From positions 558,001 through 622,000 of the forward strand of contig NZ_JAGGLC010000001.1 in NCBI RefSeq assembly GCF_017874235.1: DNA of 64,000 nucleotides, written 5' to 3'. Below are positions 8,098-16,073 of the stretch, piece after piece. Position 1 is the stretch's first letter. The number at the start of each line of letters is the position of its first letter. Origin of the DNA: Halolamina salifodinae (GTDB lineage: Archaea; Halobacteriota; Halobacteria; Halobacteriales; Haloferacaceae). The notes beneath the pieces were generated by a model. It saw nothing but the letters and a program-made list of their open reading frames with translations, made no database searches and had not been told where the DNA came from. The position numbers and the translations under genes are program-made.

Positions 8098-8976
8098 TTA
8101 CCGCACCACGTCAGCCGCCACAGCGCCGATCCCCTCGACCGCTGCCCGAACGTGCGAACCAGGCTCGATCACGCCAGCGCCCGGCGTCCCCGTCGAAATC
8201 ACGTCACCGGGCTCTAAGGTCATCACGTCGGAGTGGAACGCCACCAGCTCCCGGGGTGGGAACTCCATGTTGCCGACGACGTTCTCGGCGACCGTCTCGC
8301 CGTCGACGACCGTCCGAACCGTCGTCTCGGAGAGATCCGTCCCCGCCTCCGGCACCGCGAGATACGGGCCGAGCACCAGGAACGTGTCGAAGCTCTTCGA
8401 GCGCGTCAGGAACCGGGGGTTGCGCTGGAGCACGTCCTCGGCCGTCATGTCGATAACGGGCGCAAAGCCCGCGATCACGTCGTCGGCGTCCTCGACGTCA
8501 CCAGAACGCGGAGCGTTCTGGTTGGCTGACGAATCGCCTCGCGATTCGTCAACGTCGACGTTCCGGCAGGTCCGGCCGATCACCACGGCCAACTCCGCCT
8601 CGGCGGTCACGCGCTCGCTGATCGACTCGGGTGGGAGCCGGATCGGGCCACCCGGGCCTGTCGCGGCCGTCTTGGGCTTGAAGAAGCTCGCCGGCTCCTC
8701 GGGCGCGTCCTCCGAGAGGTCGCCGGCGTGTTCGACGTAGTTGAGACCGATGCCGAACAGCTTCCCCGGATCGTCGAGGAACGCGCCGAGCGCGTGCTGC
8801 TCGCGGGGGGTTCGGTCGGCAGTCGCGTCGTCGACGCTCGGGAGCGCGCCCGCGGCGGCGGCCGGGAGCGCGTCGCGGACGCTGGCGTGCTCGGGCGCGG
8901 CGGCGGGGAGCGGGACGACGCCGTCGTCGTCGCCCAGCAGCGGGTCGCCGTCGGCGGCGCGGGCGAGATAGCGCAT
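8098..8976 (-). CDS. FAH-family hydrolase/hydratase carrying an in-frame hairpin cassette
   Basis: 292 residues from ATG 8976 (a GTG three codons earlier, at 8985, is possible). FAH landmarks are GIGLNYVEHA, FFKPKTA, the metal ExE strand AEAELAVVIG, SKSFDTF and STGTPGAG. Unlike the paralogue at 1250, both metal glutamates are present. Between the metal strand and the DADDVIAGF helix there is an extra polar stretch (ESRGDSSANQNAPRSG, about residues 143-161) encoded entirely by two perfect hairpins. The cassette is a multiple of three bases, so the frame survives. Probably a 2-keto acid or acylpyruvate hydrolase; substrate not determinable. Confidence 0.87.
   Translation of the reverse strand: MRYLARAADGDPLLGDDDGVVPLPAAAPEHASVRDALPAAAAGALPSVDDATADRTPREQHALGAFLDDPGKLFGIGLNYVEHAGDLSEDAPEEPASFFKPKTAATGPGGPIRLPPESISERVTAEAELAVVIGRTCRNVDVDESRGDSSANQNAPRSGDVEDADDVIAGFAPVIDMTAEDVLQRNPRFLTRSKSFDTFLVLGPYLAVPEAGTDLSETTVRTVVDGETVAENVVGNMEFPPRELVAFHSDVMTLEPGDVISTGTPGAGVIEPGSHVRAAVEGIGAVAADVVR
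8496..8551. repeat. Paired-hairpin cassette inside FAH gene
   Basis: Hairpin 1 is 8501-8521: arms CCAGAACGC and GCGTTCTGG, loop GGA. Hairpin 2 is 8528-8550: arms GACGAATCGC and GCGATTCGTC, loop CTC. They are separated by six bases (TTGGCT). The 5-mer CGTCA occurs at 8496-8500 and again at 8547-8551, exactly 51 bases (17 codons) apart, as a target duplication might. The same 21+6+23 geometry occurs at 58121-58170, and eight of nine bases in each hairpin-1 arm are shared between the two sites. Confidence 0.8.
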
Positions 8977-9137
8977 CAGGGCCACCTCCGAGTGGCGGGT
9001 CGCGTTGCGGTCGACATACAGCCGAACGCGTTGGCCTGCACCATCAACGTCCCGACAGCGTCTTCCCGCCAGTGTCTCAGTCCTGATACTGGAGGGAACA
9101 GCGTTTTGTGCGACCCCGTGGAGAGGTGAGTACAGAA

Positions 9138-9776
9138 ATGGAGGAGCCCCAACATAACCTTCGGGACTCCCCCCTCCCCGTCGACGCGCTCGCCCAGGGC
9201 CGGTCGGTGCTCATCCGCGGGCCGGCGATGTCGGGGAAGTACGACCTGCTGCTCGCGCTCCTTGGCGCGCTGGCCGACGACGCGATGTTCGTCTCCACCA
9301 GCCGGCAGGTGACGGGGGCGCGCCGGGATTTCGCGGCGTACGGCGACCCCGACGGCCTCGCCGTCGTCGACTGTTCGAGCCGGGTCAGCGGGCAGGAGAC
9401 GGGTGGGGGCGACCTCGTGCGCTACGTCTCCTCGCCGAAGAACCTCACCGAGATCGGCGTGAAGTTCACCGAACTCGTCGAGTCGTTCGAGACCGACGGC
9501 GCCGACGCCGCCGTCGGGATCCACTCGCTCTCGGAGCTGTTGATATACTGGGACGTGGACCGCGTCTACCAGTTCCTCCGCGTGCTGCTCGCTGAGTGCC
9601 GTGATCTGGACTGGCCCGCCGCCGCCGTGGTCGACGACGACGCCGCGGGCGAGCAGGCGGCCACGACGCTCACACAGCCGTTCGACGCCGTGATCGCCAC
9701 CCGGGCCGACGAGGACGGGCGGACGTTCCAGTACCGCGAATCGGGCAGCCAGCCCAGCGACTGGACCGTGTTCTGA
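9138..9776 (+). CDS. RecA/RAD55-like P-loop protein (haloarchaeal transducer-like family)
   Basis: 212 residues from ATG 9138. The N-terminal P-loop reads RGPAMSGKYDL, a Walker A variant with Lys followed by Tyr instead of Thr/Ser. It is followed by a hydrophobic strand (AMFVSTSRQ), a DCSSR segment and a beta-alpha core typical of the KaiC/RAD55 branch lacking the second half. Many haloarchaeal paralogues are annotated as HTR-like or RAD55-family proteins linked to signalling; the biochemical role is not established. Divergent from the FAH gene across 161 bases. Confidence 0.7.
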   Translation: MEEPQHNLRDSPLPVDALAQGRSVLIRGPAMSGKYDLLLALLGALADDAMFVSTSRQVTGARRDFAAYGDPDGLAVVDCSSRVSGQETGGGDLVRYVSSPKNLTEIGVKFTELVESFETDGADAAVGIHSLSELLIYWDVDRVYQFLRVLLAECRDLDWPAAAVVDDDAAGEQAATTLTQPFDAVIATRADEDGRTFQYRESGSQPSDWTVF

Positions 9777-9827
9777 GCCTGGCGGCGAGTCGCCTCACTT
9801 TTGCCGCCGTCCACCGAACCACGAGCG

Positions 9828-10163
9828 ATGACCGAGTTCGACCCCGAGACGTTCGAGGAGGAGAAGTACCGCGAGCATTTCGCCGAACTCCAGCGGGCCT
9901 ACAAGGACGCGTTCGACCAGATGACCGACGAGTTCGACTCTGACCTGATCCACGCGCTCGACCAGCAGGTGCTCAACGAGTCCGAACCGCAGTTCGTCGA
10001 CGGCCGCTTCGAGATCGAACTGCCCGAGGACCCCGCCGAACGGGTGACTGCGGTGTCCGTCGACGCCGACACCGTGACCGAGACGCTCTCGCGCTACACC
10101 GACGAAATCGCCGCGCAGCTCCACCAGCTGTTCGGCGTCGAGCGGCCCGAAGACGGCGACTGA
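9828..10163 (+). CDS. DUF5783-like haloarchaeal conserved protein
   Basis: 111 residues, acidic, mostly helical, beginning MTEFDPETFEEEKY and containing HALDQQVLNESEP and ELPEDPAERVT, which I recall as hallmarks of the haloarchaeal DUF5783 family. No catalytic motif, cysteine cluster or membrane segment is present. It lies 51 bases after the RAD55-like gene and 70 bases before nifU, all in one direction, so cotranscription is possible. Function unknown. Confidence 0.75.
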   Translation: MTEFDPETFEEEKYREHFAELQRAYKDAFDQMTDEFDSDLIHALDQQVLNESEPQFVDGRFEIELPEDPAERVTAVSVDADTVTETLSRYTDEIAAQLHQLFGVERPEDGD

Positions 10164-10233
10164 GCGAGGTTTCAGGGGCCGGACCGGGGGTGTCGAACCA
10201 AAGGCATAAGCCGCCCGCTCACCAAGCGGGAGT

Positions 10234-10611
10234 ATGAGCACGGAGAGCCAGTCCGGCGACGACCTTCGCGACCGCATCACGAACTTCCTGCGGCGCAACT
10301 TCCCGCAGATCCAGATGCACGGCGGATCGTCCTCGATCACGCATCTCGACCGCGAGGAGGGTGTGGTCCACATCCAGCTCGGCGGCGCGTGTTCGGGCTG
10401 TGGGATCTCGCCGATGACGATTCAGGCGATCAAGTCCCGGATGGTCAAGGAGATTCCCGAGATCGACAAGGTCGAGGCCGACACCGGCATGAGCGCCGGC
10501 GCCGACGGCGACATGGGCGGCACCGGCAGCAGTAGCAGCATGAACGCGACGTTCCCGGGCGAGGGTGACGACGACGGCGAATCGGACGAAGGCCCCCAGG
10601 CCCCGTTCTAA
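10234..10611 (+). CDS. NifU C-terminal domain Fe-S scaffold protein
   Basis: 125 residues. The core (about residues 10-80) has the NifU/Nfu C-terminal domain signature: NFLRRNFPQIQMHGG, the GVVHIQLGGACSGC strand with the cluster-binding CxxC (CSGC), and MTIQAIKSRM. Such proteins assemble or deliver 4Fe-4S clusters. The last 40 residues are Gly/Asp/Ser-rich and probably disordered. ATG 10234 follows a TATA-like aggcataag about 30 bases upstream. Confidence 0.9.
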   Translation: MSTESQSGDDLRDRITNFLRRNFPQIQMHGGSSSITHLDREEGVVHIQLGGACSGCGISPMTIQAIKSRMVKEIPEIDKVEADTGMSAGADGDMGGTGSSSSMNATFPGEGDDDGESDEGPQAPF

Positions 10612-10701
10612 GCCGCACACGCCCAGTTCCCGTGTTTTCACCCGCGTAGCGACGGCGCCGGACTGCCACGCCTTTTCACCACGGAGCCCTAACGGCCAGC
10701 C

Positions 10702-11307
10702 ATGAGCGAGGAGTTCGACAAGGAGGCCGAGCGGGAGAAACTCCGCGAGAAACTCGAGAAAGACGAGGAGAAGCGACAGGAGACCCAGCGCATGAGCGAA
10801 CTCCTGTTGCAGGGCGCGACGATGACCAACGAGCACTGTGACAACTGCGGCGACCCGCTGTTCCGCGACGGCGGGGAGACGTTCTGTCCCACCTGCGGCG
10901 GCGCCGACGGCGCGGCACAGCAGCAGGCCGCGGCCGAACAGCAGACCACCGCTCAGCAACAGTCCGCCACCGAGCAGCAGGAACGCCAGCCCCAGCAGCC
11001 ACCCGCTGCCCGGCAGACTGCCGAGCAGACCGAGGAGGCCCCGACCCAAACCGCAGCCTCCCAGCCAGATGTCGAGGGCACGCCTACCACGACCCGGCCA
11101 CAGCAGGGTGGCTCCGTCGACGACCAGCCGACGCAGGCGGCCCGTTCGCCGGAGCCGTCGACGGCGGCCGATCCGCGCGCCGAACTCCAGCGCGCGGTGA
11201 CCCGGAGTGCTCGGAAGGCCAACGAGGCGACCGACCCCCGGACGGCCAAGCAGTGGCTCGAAGCGTCGAAGGAAGCGGCAGAAGCGCTAGAAGCGCTGGA
11301 ACGGTAG
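10702..11307 (+). CDS. Sjogren syndrome/scleroderma autoantigen 1 (p27) family zinc-ribbon protein
   Basis: 201 residues. A charged N-terminal helix leads to MSELLLQGATM and a single zinc ribbon, CDNCG...CPTCGG (about residues 50-75), the signature of the archaeal/eukaryal autoantigen p27 family. The middle (about 75-155) is an extreme Gln/Ala/Pro/Thr-rich linker with long runs of Q. A C-terminal Ala-rich helix ends KEAAEALEALER. Function unknown. Convergent with hef; the 200 bases between hold a tandem duplication. Confidence 0.8.
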   Translation: MSEEFDKEAEREKLREKLEKDEEKRQETQRMSELLLQGATMTNEHCDNCGDPLFRDGGETFCPTCGGADGAAQQQAAAEQQTTAQQQSATEQQERQPQQPPAARQTAEQTEEAPTQTAASQPDVEGTPTTTRPQQGGSVDDQPTQAARSPEPSTAADPRAELQRAVTRSARKANEATDPRTAKQWLEASKEAAEALEALER

Positions 11308-11385
11308 ACGGGGGGTATGCGAAGCACACGGCGGCGGGGTGGATTCCGTAACCGGGATACGGAGATCCCGGCAGGCCACACAGTC

Positions 11386-11519
11386 ACGGCATCCGCTCCG
11401 AGCGAGCACCCGACGCTGCTCGCCGGTCACGCGCCGTCAGTCGGTGTAACACGACGACGGCATCCGCTCCGAGCGAGCATCCGACGCTGCTCGCCGGTCA
11501 CGCGCCGTCAGTCGGTGTA
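11386..11519. repeat. 63-bp direct repeat at hef 3' end (period 71)
   Basis: Bases 11386-11448 and 11457-11519 are identical except one position (11409 c, 11480 t). The second unit contains the last codons and stop of hef (YTD-stop, read on the minus strand); the first is a duplicate lying just beyond the gene. Each unit contains a 7-bp hairpin (GCGAGCA...TGCTCGC, e.g. 11402-11423), so the intergenic end now has two copies of a terminator-like structure between convergent genes. Confidence 0.85.
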
Positions 11520-13952
11520 CTCGCTCCCGACGACCTCCCGCAGCCGATCCGCGGTGACCTCGCCGACGCCGGCGACCTCCAGCAGGTCCTCGGTCCGGGC
11601 GGTCATCACCGCCTCGACGGTTTTGAACTCCGCCAGTAGCGCTCGCGCGGTGACGGGGCCGATGTCGGCGACGCTGCCGACGACGTACTCCTGCTGCTCC
11701 GCGAGGGTCTTGCCGGATTTCTCGCCGTGGACCGACACCGTGCGGTCGCTCTCCTCCTGTTCGCGGCCGGCGACGACCTCCAGTAAGTCGGCGGTGTCGT
11801 CCTCGTCCTCGGTCCGGAGCACGCTGGCGTCGAAGTCGATAGCCAGCGAGGAGAGCGCGCCGCGGATGGCGTTGGGGTGGACGTTGCGCTCGCCGTAGAG
11901 GTCATCGCCCTCGAGGATCACCACGGGCCGGGCGTACGCCCGCGAGAGGTCGCCGACCTGCTCGAACATCGAGCGGTCGCCGCCGGTGAGCGTGTCGAGG
12001 AAGTCAGACACGGATTTGCGCTCGACGGCGACGCGGTCCGAGAGCACGTAGTCGCCGACTTCGAGGGTTTCGAGCCGTGTCCGGACGCCCTCGCGCCGGG
12101 AGAGTTCCTTCGCGATTGGCGAGTCGAGTTCGCGCTGGTCGGCGACGACCTCGATTACGTCCTCCGTGGGGTCCGAGTCGGCGGTGGCGACGACGCCCTC
12201 CGCGGGTTCGGCACTACCTTCGGTTCCGTCCTCGTTCTCGTCGTCCTCCCCTTCACCATCCTCCTCCGCGAAGTCGGTGAGCCCCGGATCGAGGCGCTCC
12301 GCCCGGGCCTCCCCATCGCCGTCGCCGCCGCCGTCCTCGCCGGCTCCCTGTGCCGGCGAGCCGTCGAACGCCGAGAGCGCCTGCTGGGCGTCGTCGAGTT
12401 CATCCTCGACCTCCTCGGCGACGCCTTTCAGCTTCCGAAGTTCGTCCTCCATCTCCTGCTCGCGCCGGCGGGCGATCCAGAAGAACGCCTCGTCCCGGGT
12501 GTCGTTCGCGAGGAGGACGACCACTTTCCCCTCCGCCTGTCGGCCGGTTCGGCCCTTCCGCTGGATCGAACGGATCGCGGTCGGAACTGGCTCGTAGAAC
12601 ATCACCAGATCGACCTCGGGCACGTCAAGCCCCTCCTCGGCGACGGAGGTGGAGACGAGCACCTCGAACTCGCCGTTCCGGAACTGGTCGAGGCGCTCCT
12701 GCTGTTGGGTCTGGGTCATGCCGTCCGAGCCCTGCTTGTCGCCCTGGCCGACGAACTTCCGGGTCTCGAAGCTCTGGCCCAGGAACTCAGTCAGGGCTTC
12801 GGCGGTGTCGCGGGACTCGGTGAACACGATGACGCGCTCGCCCTCGCCGATACCGAGCGTCTGAGCGAGCAGGATCCGTGCCTGCGAGAACTTCGGGTGG
12901 AGGCCGTCGTACTTCTCGGCTTTCCGCATCGCGCGGCGGACGCGGGGGTCGCTGACCATGCGCTGGCTGGCCTTCGACGCGCCCGAGGAGCGGGCGTCCT
13001 CGCGCTGGCGCTCGAAGTAGCGCCGGACGGACTCGACGGACTGGGTCTCGACCAGTTCGACCGCCCGCCGGAGCTTCATGATCTCGGCGTGGGTGCTCAT
13101 CCCCTGGTACCCCTCGCTCTGGTCGTTGTTGATCAGCTTCTGGAGTTCCGCGCGCATCCCGTTGAGCTTCTTCTGGGAGAGGTCCGGGCTGGTCGCCTTG
13201 GTGACGCCGAGTTCCTTCAGGTCCTCCAGTCGCTCCGTAATGACCTCGTTGATGAGGTCCCGGATCTCCAGGATCTCCTCGGGGAGATCGACGCGCTCCC
13301 ACTGCACGTCGGTGTCGTGGGTGAACTCCGCCACGTCGGCGTCGTCCTCGGTCATCACCTCGACTTCTGTGAGCCCGAGGTTCTCACAGACGGTGAGGAT
13401 CTCCTCCTCGTCGCCGCCGGGCGACGCCGACATCCCGGTGACGAGCGGATCGCTGGCGTCGGCGTGGTAGCGTTCGGCGATGTAGACGTAGGCGTAGTCG
13501 CCGGTCGCGCGGTGGCACTCGTCGAAGGTGAGGTGGGTCACGTCCGACAGCGAGATGCGGTTGCCGACGAGGTCGTTCTCGACGACCTGCGGCGTGGCGA
13601 TGACGATGGTCGCGGACTCCCAGAGTTCCGCGCGGTCGTCCGGGCTCACTTCGCCGGTGAACACGACGATTTCGTCGTCCGGAATCTGGAGGGCTTCGCG
13701 GTAGAACTCCGCGTGCTGCTGGACCAGCGGTTTGGTTGGGGCCAGCATCAGGGCTTTGCCGCCGACTTCCTGCAGTCGCTCGGCAGTCACGAGGAGAGAG
13801 ACGGTCGTCTTGCCAAGCCCGGTCGGGAGGCAGACGAGGGTGTCGGCCTCCTGTGCGGTGCCGGCGAGTTGGAGTTGGTAGAGCCGACGCTCGAGGAAGC
13901 CGGGCGTCAGCAGCGGGTGGTCGATCCGGCCGACATCGTCGGTGGCCGCCAT
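11508..13952 (-). CDS. hef: Hef/FANCM-type fork-structure helicase-nuclease
   Basis: 814 residues. The SF2 helicase half has PTGLGKTT at residue 43, the DECH box TFDECHRATGDYAY, and motif VI QRKGRTGR. A Gly/Asp/Glu-rich linker (about residues 530-600) joins it to an active ERCC4/XPF nuclease domain with VERKSVSDFLD (ERKxxxD). Tandem helix-hairpin-helix motifs (DIGPVTARALLAEF and VAGVGEVTADRL) close the protein. Archaeal Hef processes stalled forks and branched DNA, working with PCNA. The ATG at 13952 precedes a typical N-terminus. Its last four codons are included in a tandem duplication. Confidence 0.95.
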   Translation of the reverse strand: MAATDDVGRIDHPLLTPGFLERRLYQLQLAGTAQEADTLVCLPTGLGKTTVSLLVTAERLQEVGGKALMLAPTKPLVQQHAEFYREALQIPDDEIVVFTGEVSPDDRAELWESATIVIATPQVVENDLVGNRISLSDVTHLTFDECHRATGDYAYVYIAERYHADASDPLVTGMSASPGGDEEEILTVCENLGLTEVEVMTEDDADVAEFTHDTDVQWERVDLPEEILEIRDLINEVITERLEDLKELGVTKATSPDLSQKKLNGMRAELQKLINNDQSEGYQGMSTHAEIMKLRRAVELVETQSVESVRRYFERQREDARSSGASKASQRMVSDPRVRRAMRKAEKYDGLHPKFSQARILLAQTLGIGEGERVIVFTESRDTAEALTEFLGQSFETRKFVGQGDKQGSDGMTQTQQQERLDQFRNGEFEVLVSTSVAEEGLDVPEVDLVMFYEPVPTAIRSIQRKGRTGRQAEGKVVVLLANDTRDEAFFWIARRREQEMEDELRKLKGVAEEVEDELDDAQQALSAFDGSPAQGAGEDGGGDGDGEARAERLDPGLTDFAEEDGEGEDDENEDGTEGSAEPAEGVVATADSDPTEDVIEVVADQRELDSPIAKELSRREGVRTRLETLEVGDYVLSDRVAVERKSVSDFLDTLTGGDRSMFEQVGDLSRAYARPVVILEGDDLYGERNVHPNAIRGALSSLAIDFDASVLRTEDEDDTADLLEVVAGREQEESDRTVSVHGEKSGKTLAEQQEYVVGSVADIGPVTARALLAEFKTVEAVMTARTEDLLEVAGVGEVTADRLREVVGSEYTD

Positions 13953-14030
13953 TTGGCGATACTGGGGCGCGCTCGGGAATAAGCGTTCGGCGAGCGAGGT
14001 GGAACTGAAACGCGAGTAGTTTCGACGGCT

Positions 14031-14273
14031 TCAGACGATCTGCTCGCCGTCGTCGTCGTAGACGCGGATGGCGTCGACGGGGCAGGCCCGCGCGGCGAAC
14101 TTCGCGTCGAGTTCGGCCCCCTCGGGGACTTCGCGGACGAACAGGTCCTCCTCAGTTTCCTCGCCATCGACGAGCACGGCCTTGCCGGCGTCCTCATCGC
14201 GCTCGAAGGCGTCCCACTCGGCGACGCACTGGAACATCCCGATACAGGTGTCGCGGTCGTACTCGATGCGCAT
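14031..14273 (-). CDS. Single-cluster 3Fe-4S-type ferredoxin
   Basis: 80 residues from ATG 14273. Cysteines are arranged C-IGMFQ-C near the N-terminus (CxxxxxC) and one C-P pair near the C-terminus (RACPVDAIRV), the three-ligand pattern of 3Fe-4S ferredoxins used with P450s or dehydrogenases. The fourth ligand of a 4Fe-4S site is absent. The insert between them is strongly acidic, as in halophilic ferredoxins. Monocistronic; the redox partner is not evident nearby. Confidence 0.85.
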   Translation of the reverse strand: MRIEYDRDTCIGMFQCVAEWDAFERDEDAGKAVLVDGEETEEDLFVREVPEGAELDAKFAARACPVDAIRVYDDDGEQIV

Positions 14274-14315
14274 GGAGGGCCGTTCGCGGGAGGGGAACTA
14301 AGCCGTGGCGTTCGG

Positions 14316-14741
14316 CTACACGTCGTCGTGTGTCAGGAGGGTGCGGTCGACGTCAGCGGGCGCTGGCTCGCGGGTGACGACTTCGAGGAGGTTCCCGTCC
14401 GGGTCGAGGAAGTAGAACCCCTCCGTCTCGCCCCAGTCGTAGGGCCCCTGTTTGGGGAACTGGCCGTCGAGGCGGTCGATCACTGCTTCGTAGCCCGCGC
14501 GGTCGGTCTCGAAGGCGACGTGGCCCTTGTCCAGCGGGTGGGCCAGCGCGTCAGCCGTCCAGCCGTCCGCTCGGCCGGTCTCGACCAGCGTGAACGTGGT
14601 GTCGCCGGCGGTGAACATGGCGTGCTCGCCGTGGAAGTCGGCGGGCGGCCGGTCGACAGTCAGGTCGAGCGTGTCCCGGTAGAACGGGAAGCAGGCGTCG
14701 AGGTCGTCGATGTCGACGTTGATGTGATCGACTCCCTCCAT
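14316..14741 (-). CDS. VOC-superfamily (glyoxalase/dioxygenase-like) protein
   Basis: 141 residues of paired beta-alpha-beta-beta-beta modules. It opens GVDHINVDIDDLDACFPFYRDTL and ends FYFLDPDGNLLEVVTREP; the His near the start and the Glu in the final strand are the usual metal ligands. Members are glyoxalase I, extradiol dioxygenases or antibiotic-binding proteins. ATG 14741 overlaps the stop of the upstream cupin gene (TGATG), so the two are translated together. An in-frame GTG one codon upstream is less likely. Substrate unknown. Confidence 0.85.
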   Translation of the reverse strand: MEGVDHINVDIDDLDACFPFYRDTLDLTVDRPPADFHGEHAMFTAGDTTFTLVETGRADGWTADALAHPLDKGHVAFETDRAGYEAVIDRLDGQFPKQGPYDWGETEGFYFLDPDGNLLEVVTREPAPADVDRTLLTHDDV

Positions 14742-15088
14742 CACTCACCCCCGTCTCCCCAGTCGGGCGCGTCCCGCGGCGGCGACAGAACGCCGATGCC
14801 CATCGCTGGCTCGTCGCCACGGTTCTCGGCGCCGTGGAGTTCGCCGCTCTCGAACGCGTAGGAGGTGCCGGCCGGCAGCGGCCGCGTGCCGTCGGCGAGC
14901 ACCGCCGTGAGTGCGCCGCTGATGACGTAGCCGATCTGTTCGTTGCCGTGGCTGTGGGTGGGGAGGGTCGATCCCGGTTCGACGCGCCAGAACTTCATCG
15001 ACGCCCGTTCGCCCCGCGCCAGATCCGCGAGGGAGACCCCCTCGGCGACGGTCGATGGCGAACGGTCGTCCGTAGTCACTCGGTCCAT
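14741..15088 (-). CDS. Cupin-domain protein
   Basis: 115 residues from ATG 15088. The frame extends to 15136, but that would enter the divergent promoter. Cupin motif 1 is recognisable in PTHSHGNEQIGYVISG (two His and a Glu for metal), and motif 2 in FESGELHGAENRG. Such small cupins are sensors, isomerases or dioxygenases. It forms a two-gene unit with the VOC gene and is divergent from two binding-protein-like genes across an 86-base gap holding a 23-bp palindrome, so the four genes may share regulation. Confidence 0.85.
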   Translation of the reverse strand: MDRVTTDDRSPSTVAEGVSLADLARGERASMKFWRVEPGSTLPTHSHGNEQIGYVISGALTAVLADGTRPLPAGTSYAFESGELHGAENRGDEPAMGIGVLSPPRDAPDWGDGGE

Positions 15089-15123
15089 GTGGCGTTCGAC
15101 CGCAGTTGCTGCCCGGTTAAGTA

Positions 15124-15146
15124 TAAAGGTTCTCAACTAACCTTTA
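15124..15146. promoter_or_regulatory. Palindromic operator candidate in divergent promoter
   Basis: TAAAGGTT (15124-15131) is followed by a 7-base centre and the perfect inverted copy AACCTTTA (15139-15146). It overlaps TATA-like sequence on both strands (tataaagg forward, cataaagg reverse) in the 86-base gap between the cupin gene (start 15088, minus) and the binding-protein gene (start 15175, plus). Both position and symmetry suggest the site of a dimeric regulator acting on both directions. The protein is not identified. Confidence 0.6.
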
Positions 15147-15174
15147 TGTATTGACCGGCGGAACGGCGATCCGC

Positions 15175-16071
15175 ATGTCAGACGACGACCGATTCCGGCT
15201 GTTTCACCTCCCGTTCTCGTTCATGCTCCCCCAGCGGGTGGCGAGCGAGCGCGGCTACTTCGCGGACGAAGGGCTCGACGCCGACCTGGTCGAGCGCGAG
15301 CGAAGCGACGTGGAGTGGAAGTACATCCCGGCCGAGGAGCGCCTGACCGACGACTACGGCGTCGATGTCTACCCCGTCTGCAAGTGGGAGAGCCTCAAGC
15401 GGACGTGGGAGATGGACGACGGTCGCGTGGTGGCGAAGGGTACCTTCGCCGACCAGCCCTACAGTGTATTCACCCGACGTGACGACGTTGAGGAGCCTGC
15501 CGACCTCGCTGGGCTCCCGGTGGGTATCAACGAACGCACCGGGCAGGAGTACACCGCGATGCGGGCGCTGGAAGAGCACGTGGCGCCCGAGGACGTAGAG
15601 TTGGTCCACCACGGGATGCCGACCGACCGCCTGCGGGCGTTGTACGACGGCGACGTCGACGCCGTCACCCTGCTGGAACCCCACAGCACGCTGGCCGAGC
15701 GGCTGGGGTTCGAGCGCGTGCTGACCTTCGAGAACCACATGGGCATCGTCGGCGACGACGACCTGGACCGCGAGACGTTCGCGGCGTTCATGCGGGCCTA
15801 CGGCCGCGCCGTCGGGGAGATCAACGCCCACCCGGATCGCTACCGCGAGGAGTACCTCTCGATGCTGCGCGCCGAGGAGTCGCTCGCGCCGGACCTGTTC
15901 GCCGAGGTGGACCTCGACGCCGTCCGCGAGGAGCTAACGGTGCCGGAGTACTCGGTGCCTCAACTCGCCACCGGCGAAGAACTCGACGAACACCTGCGCT
16001 GGATGCAGCGCCGCGAACTGGTCGACGACGCCGCCGACATCTCCGGCATCGTCGCCGACGGGGGTGACTGA
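15175..16071 (+). CDS. Leaderless NMT1/SsuA-like binding-fold protein A
   Basis: 298 residues with the periplasmic-binding-protein type 2 pattern: FMLPQRVASERGYFADEGLD at the start, a middle domain with VFTRRDDVEEPADLAGLPVGIN, and DGDVDAVTLLEPHSTLAERLGF. This resembles the NrtA/SsuA/THI5-like family that binds nitrate, sulfonates or pyrimidine precursors. There is no signal peptide, lipobox or Tat motif, and no permease or ATPase nearby, so it probably acts inside the cell as an enzyme or carrier. Three bases separate it from a divergent paralogue. Confidence 0.7.
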   Translation: MSDDDRFRLFHLPFSFMLPQRVASERGYFADEGLDADLVERERSDVEWKYIPAEERLTDDYGVDVYPVCKWESLKRTWEMDDGRVVAKGTFADQPYSVFTRRDDVEEPADLAGLPVGINERTGQEYTAMRALEEHVAPEDVELVHHGMPTDRLRALYDGDVDAVTLLEPHSTLAERLGFERVLTFENHMGIVGDDDLDRETFAAFMRAYGRAVGEINAHPDRYREEYLSMLRAEESLAPDLFAEVDLDAVREELTVPEYSVPQLATGEELDEHLRWMQRRELVDDAADISGIVADGGD

Positions 16072-16073
16072 CC

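Noticed and set aside
11877..13982. 701-codon open frame opposite hef
   Set aside because: It is antisense to a gene with complete helicase and nuclease motifs; long antisense frames are routine in GC-rich haloarchaeal DNA and this one has no recognisable domain.
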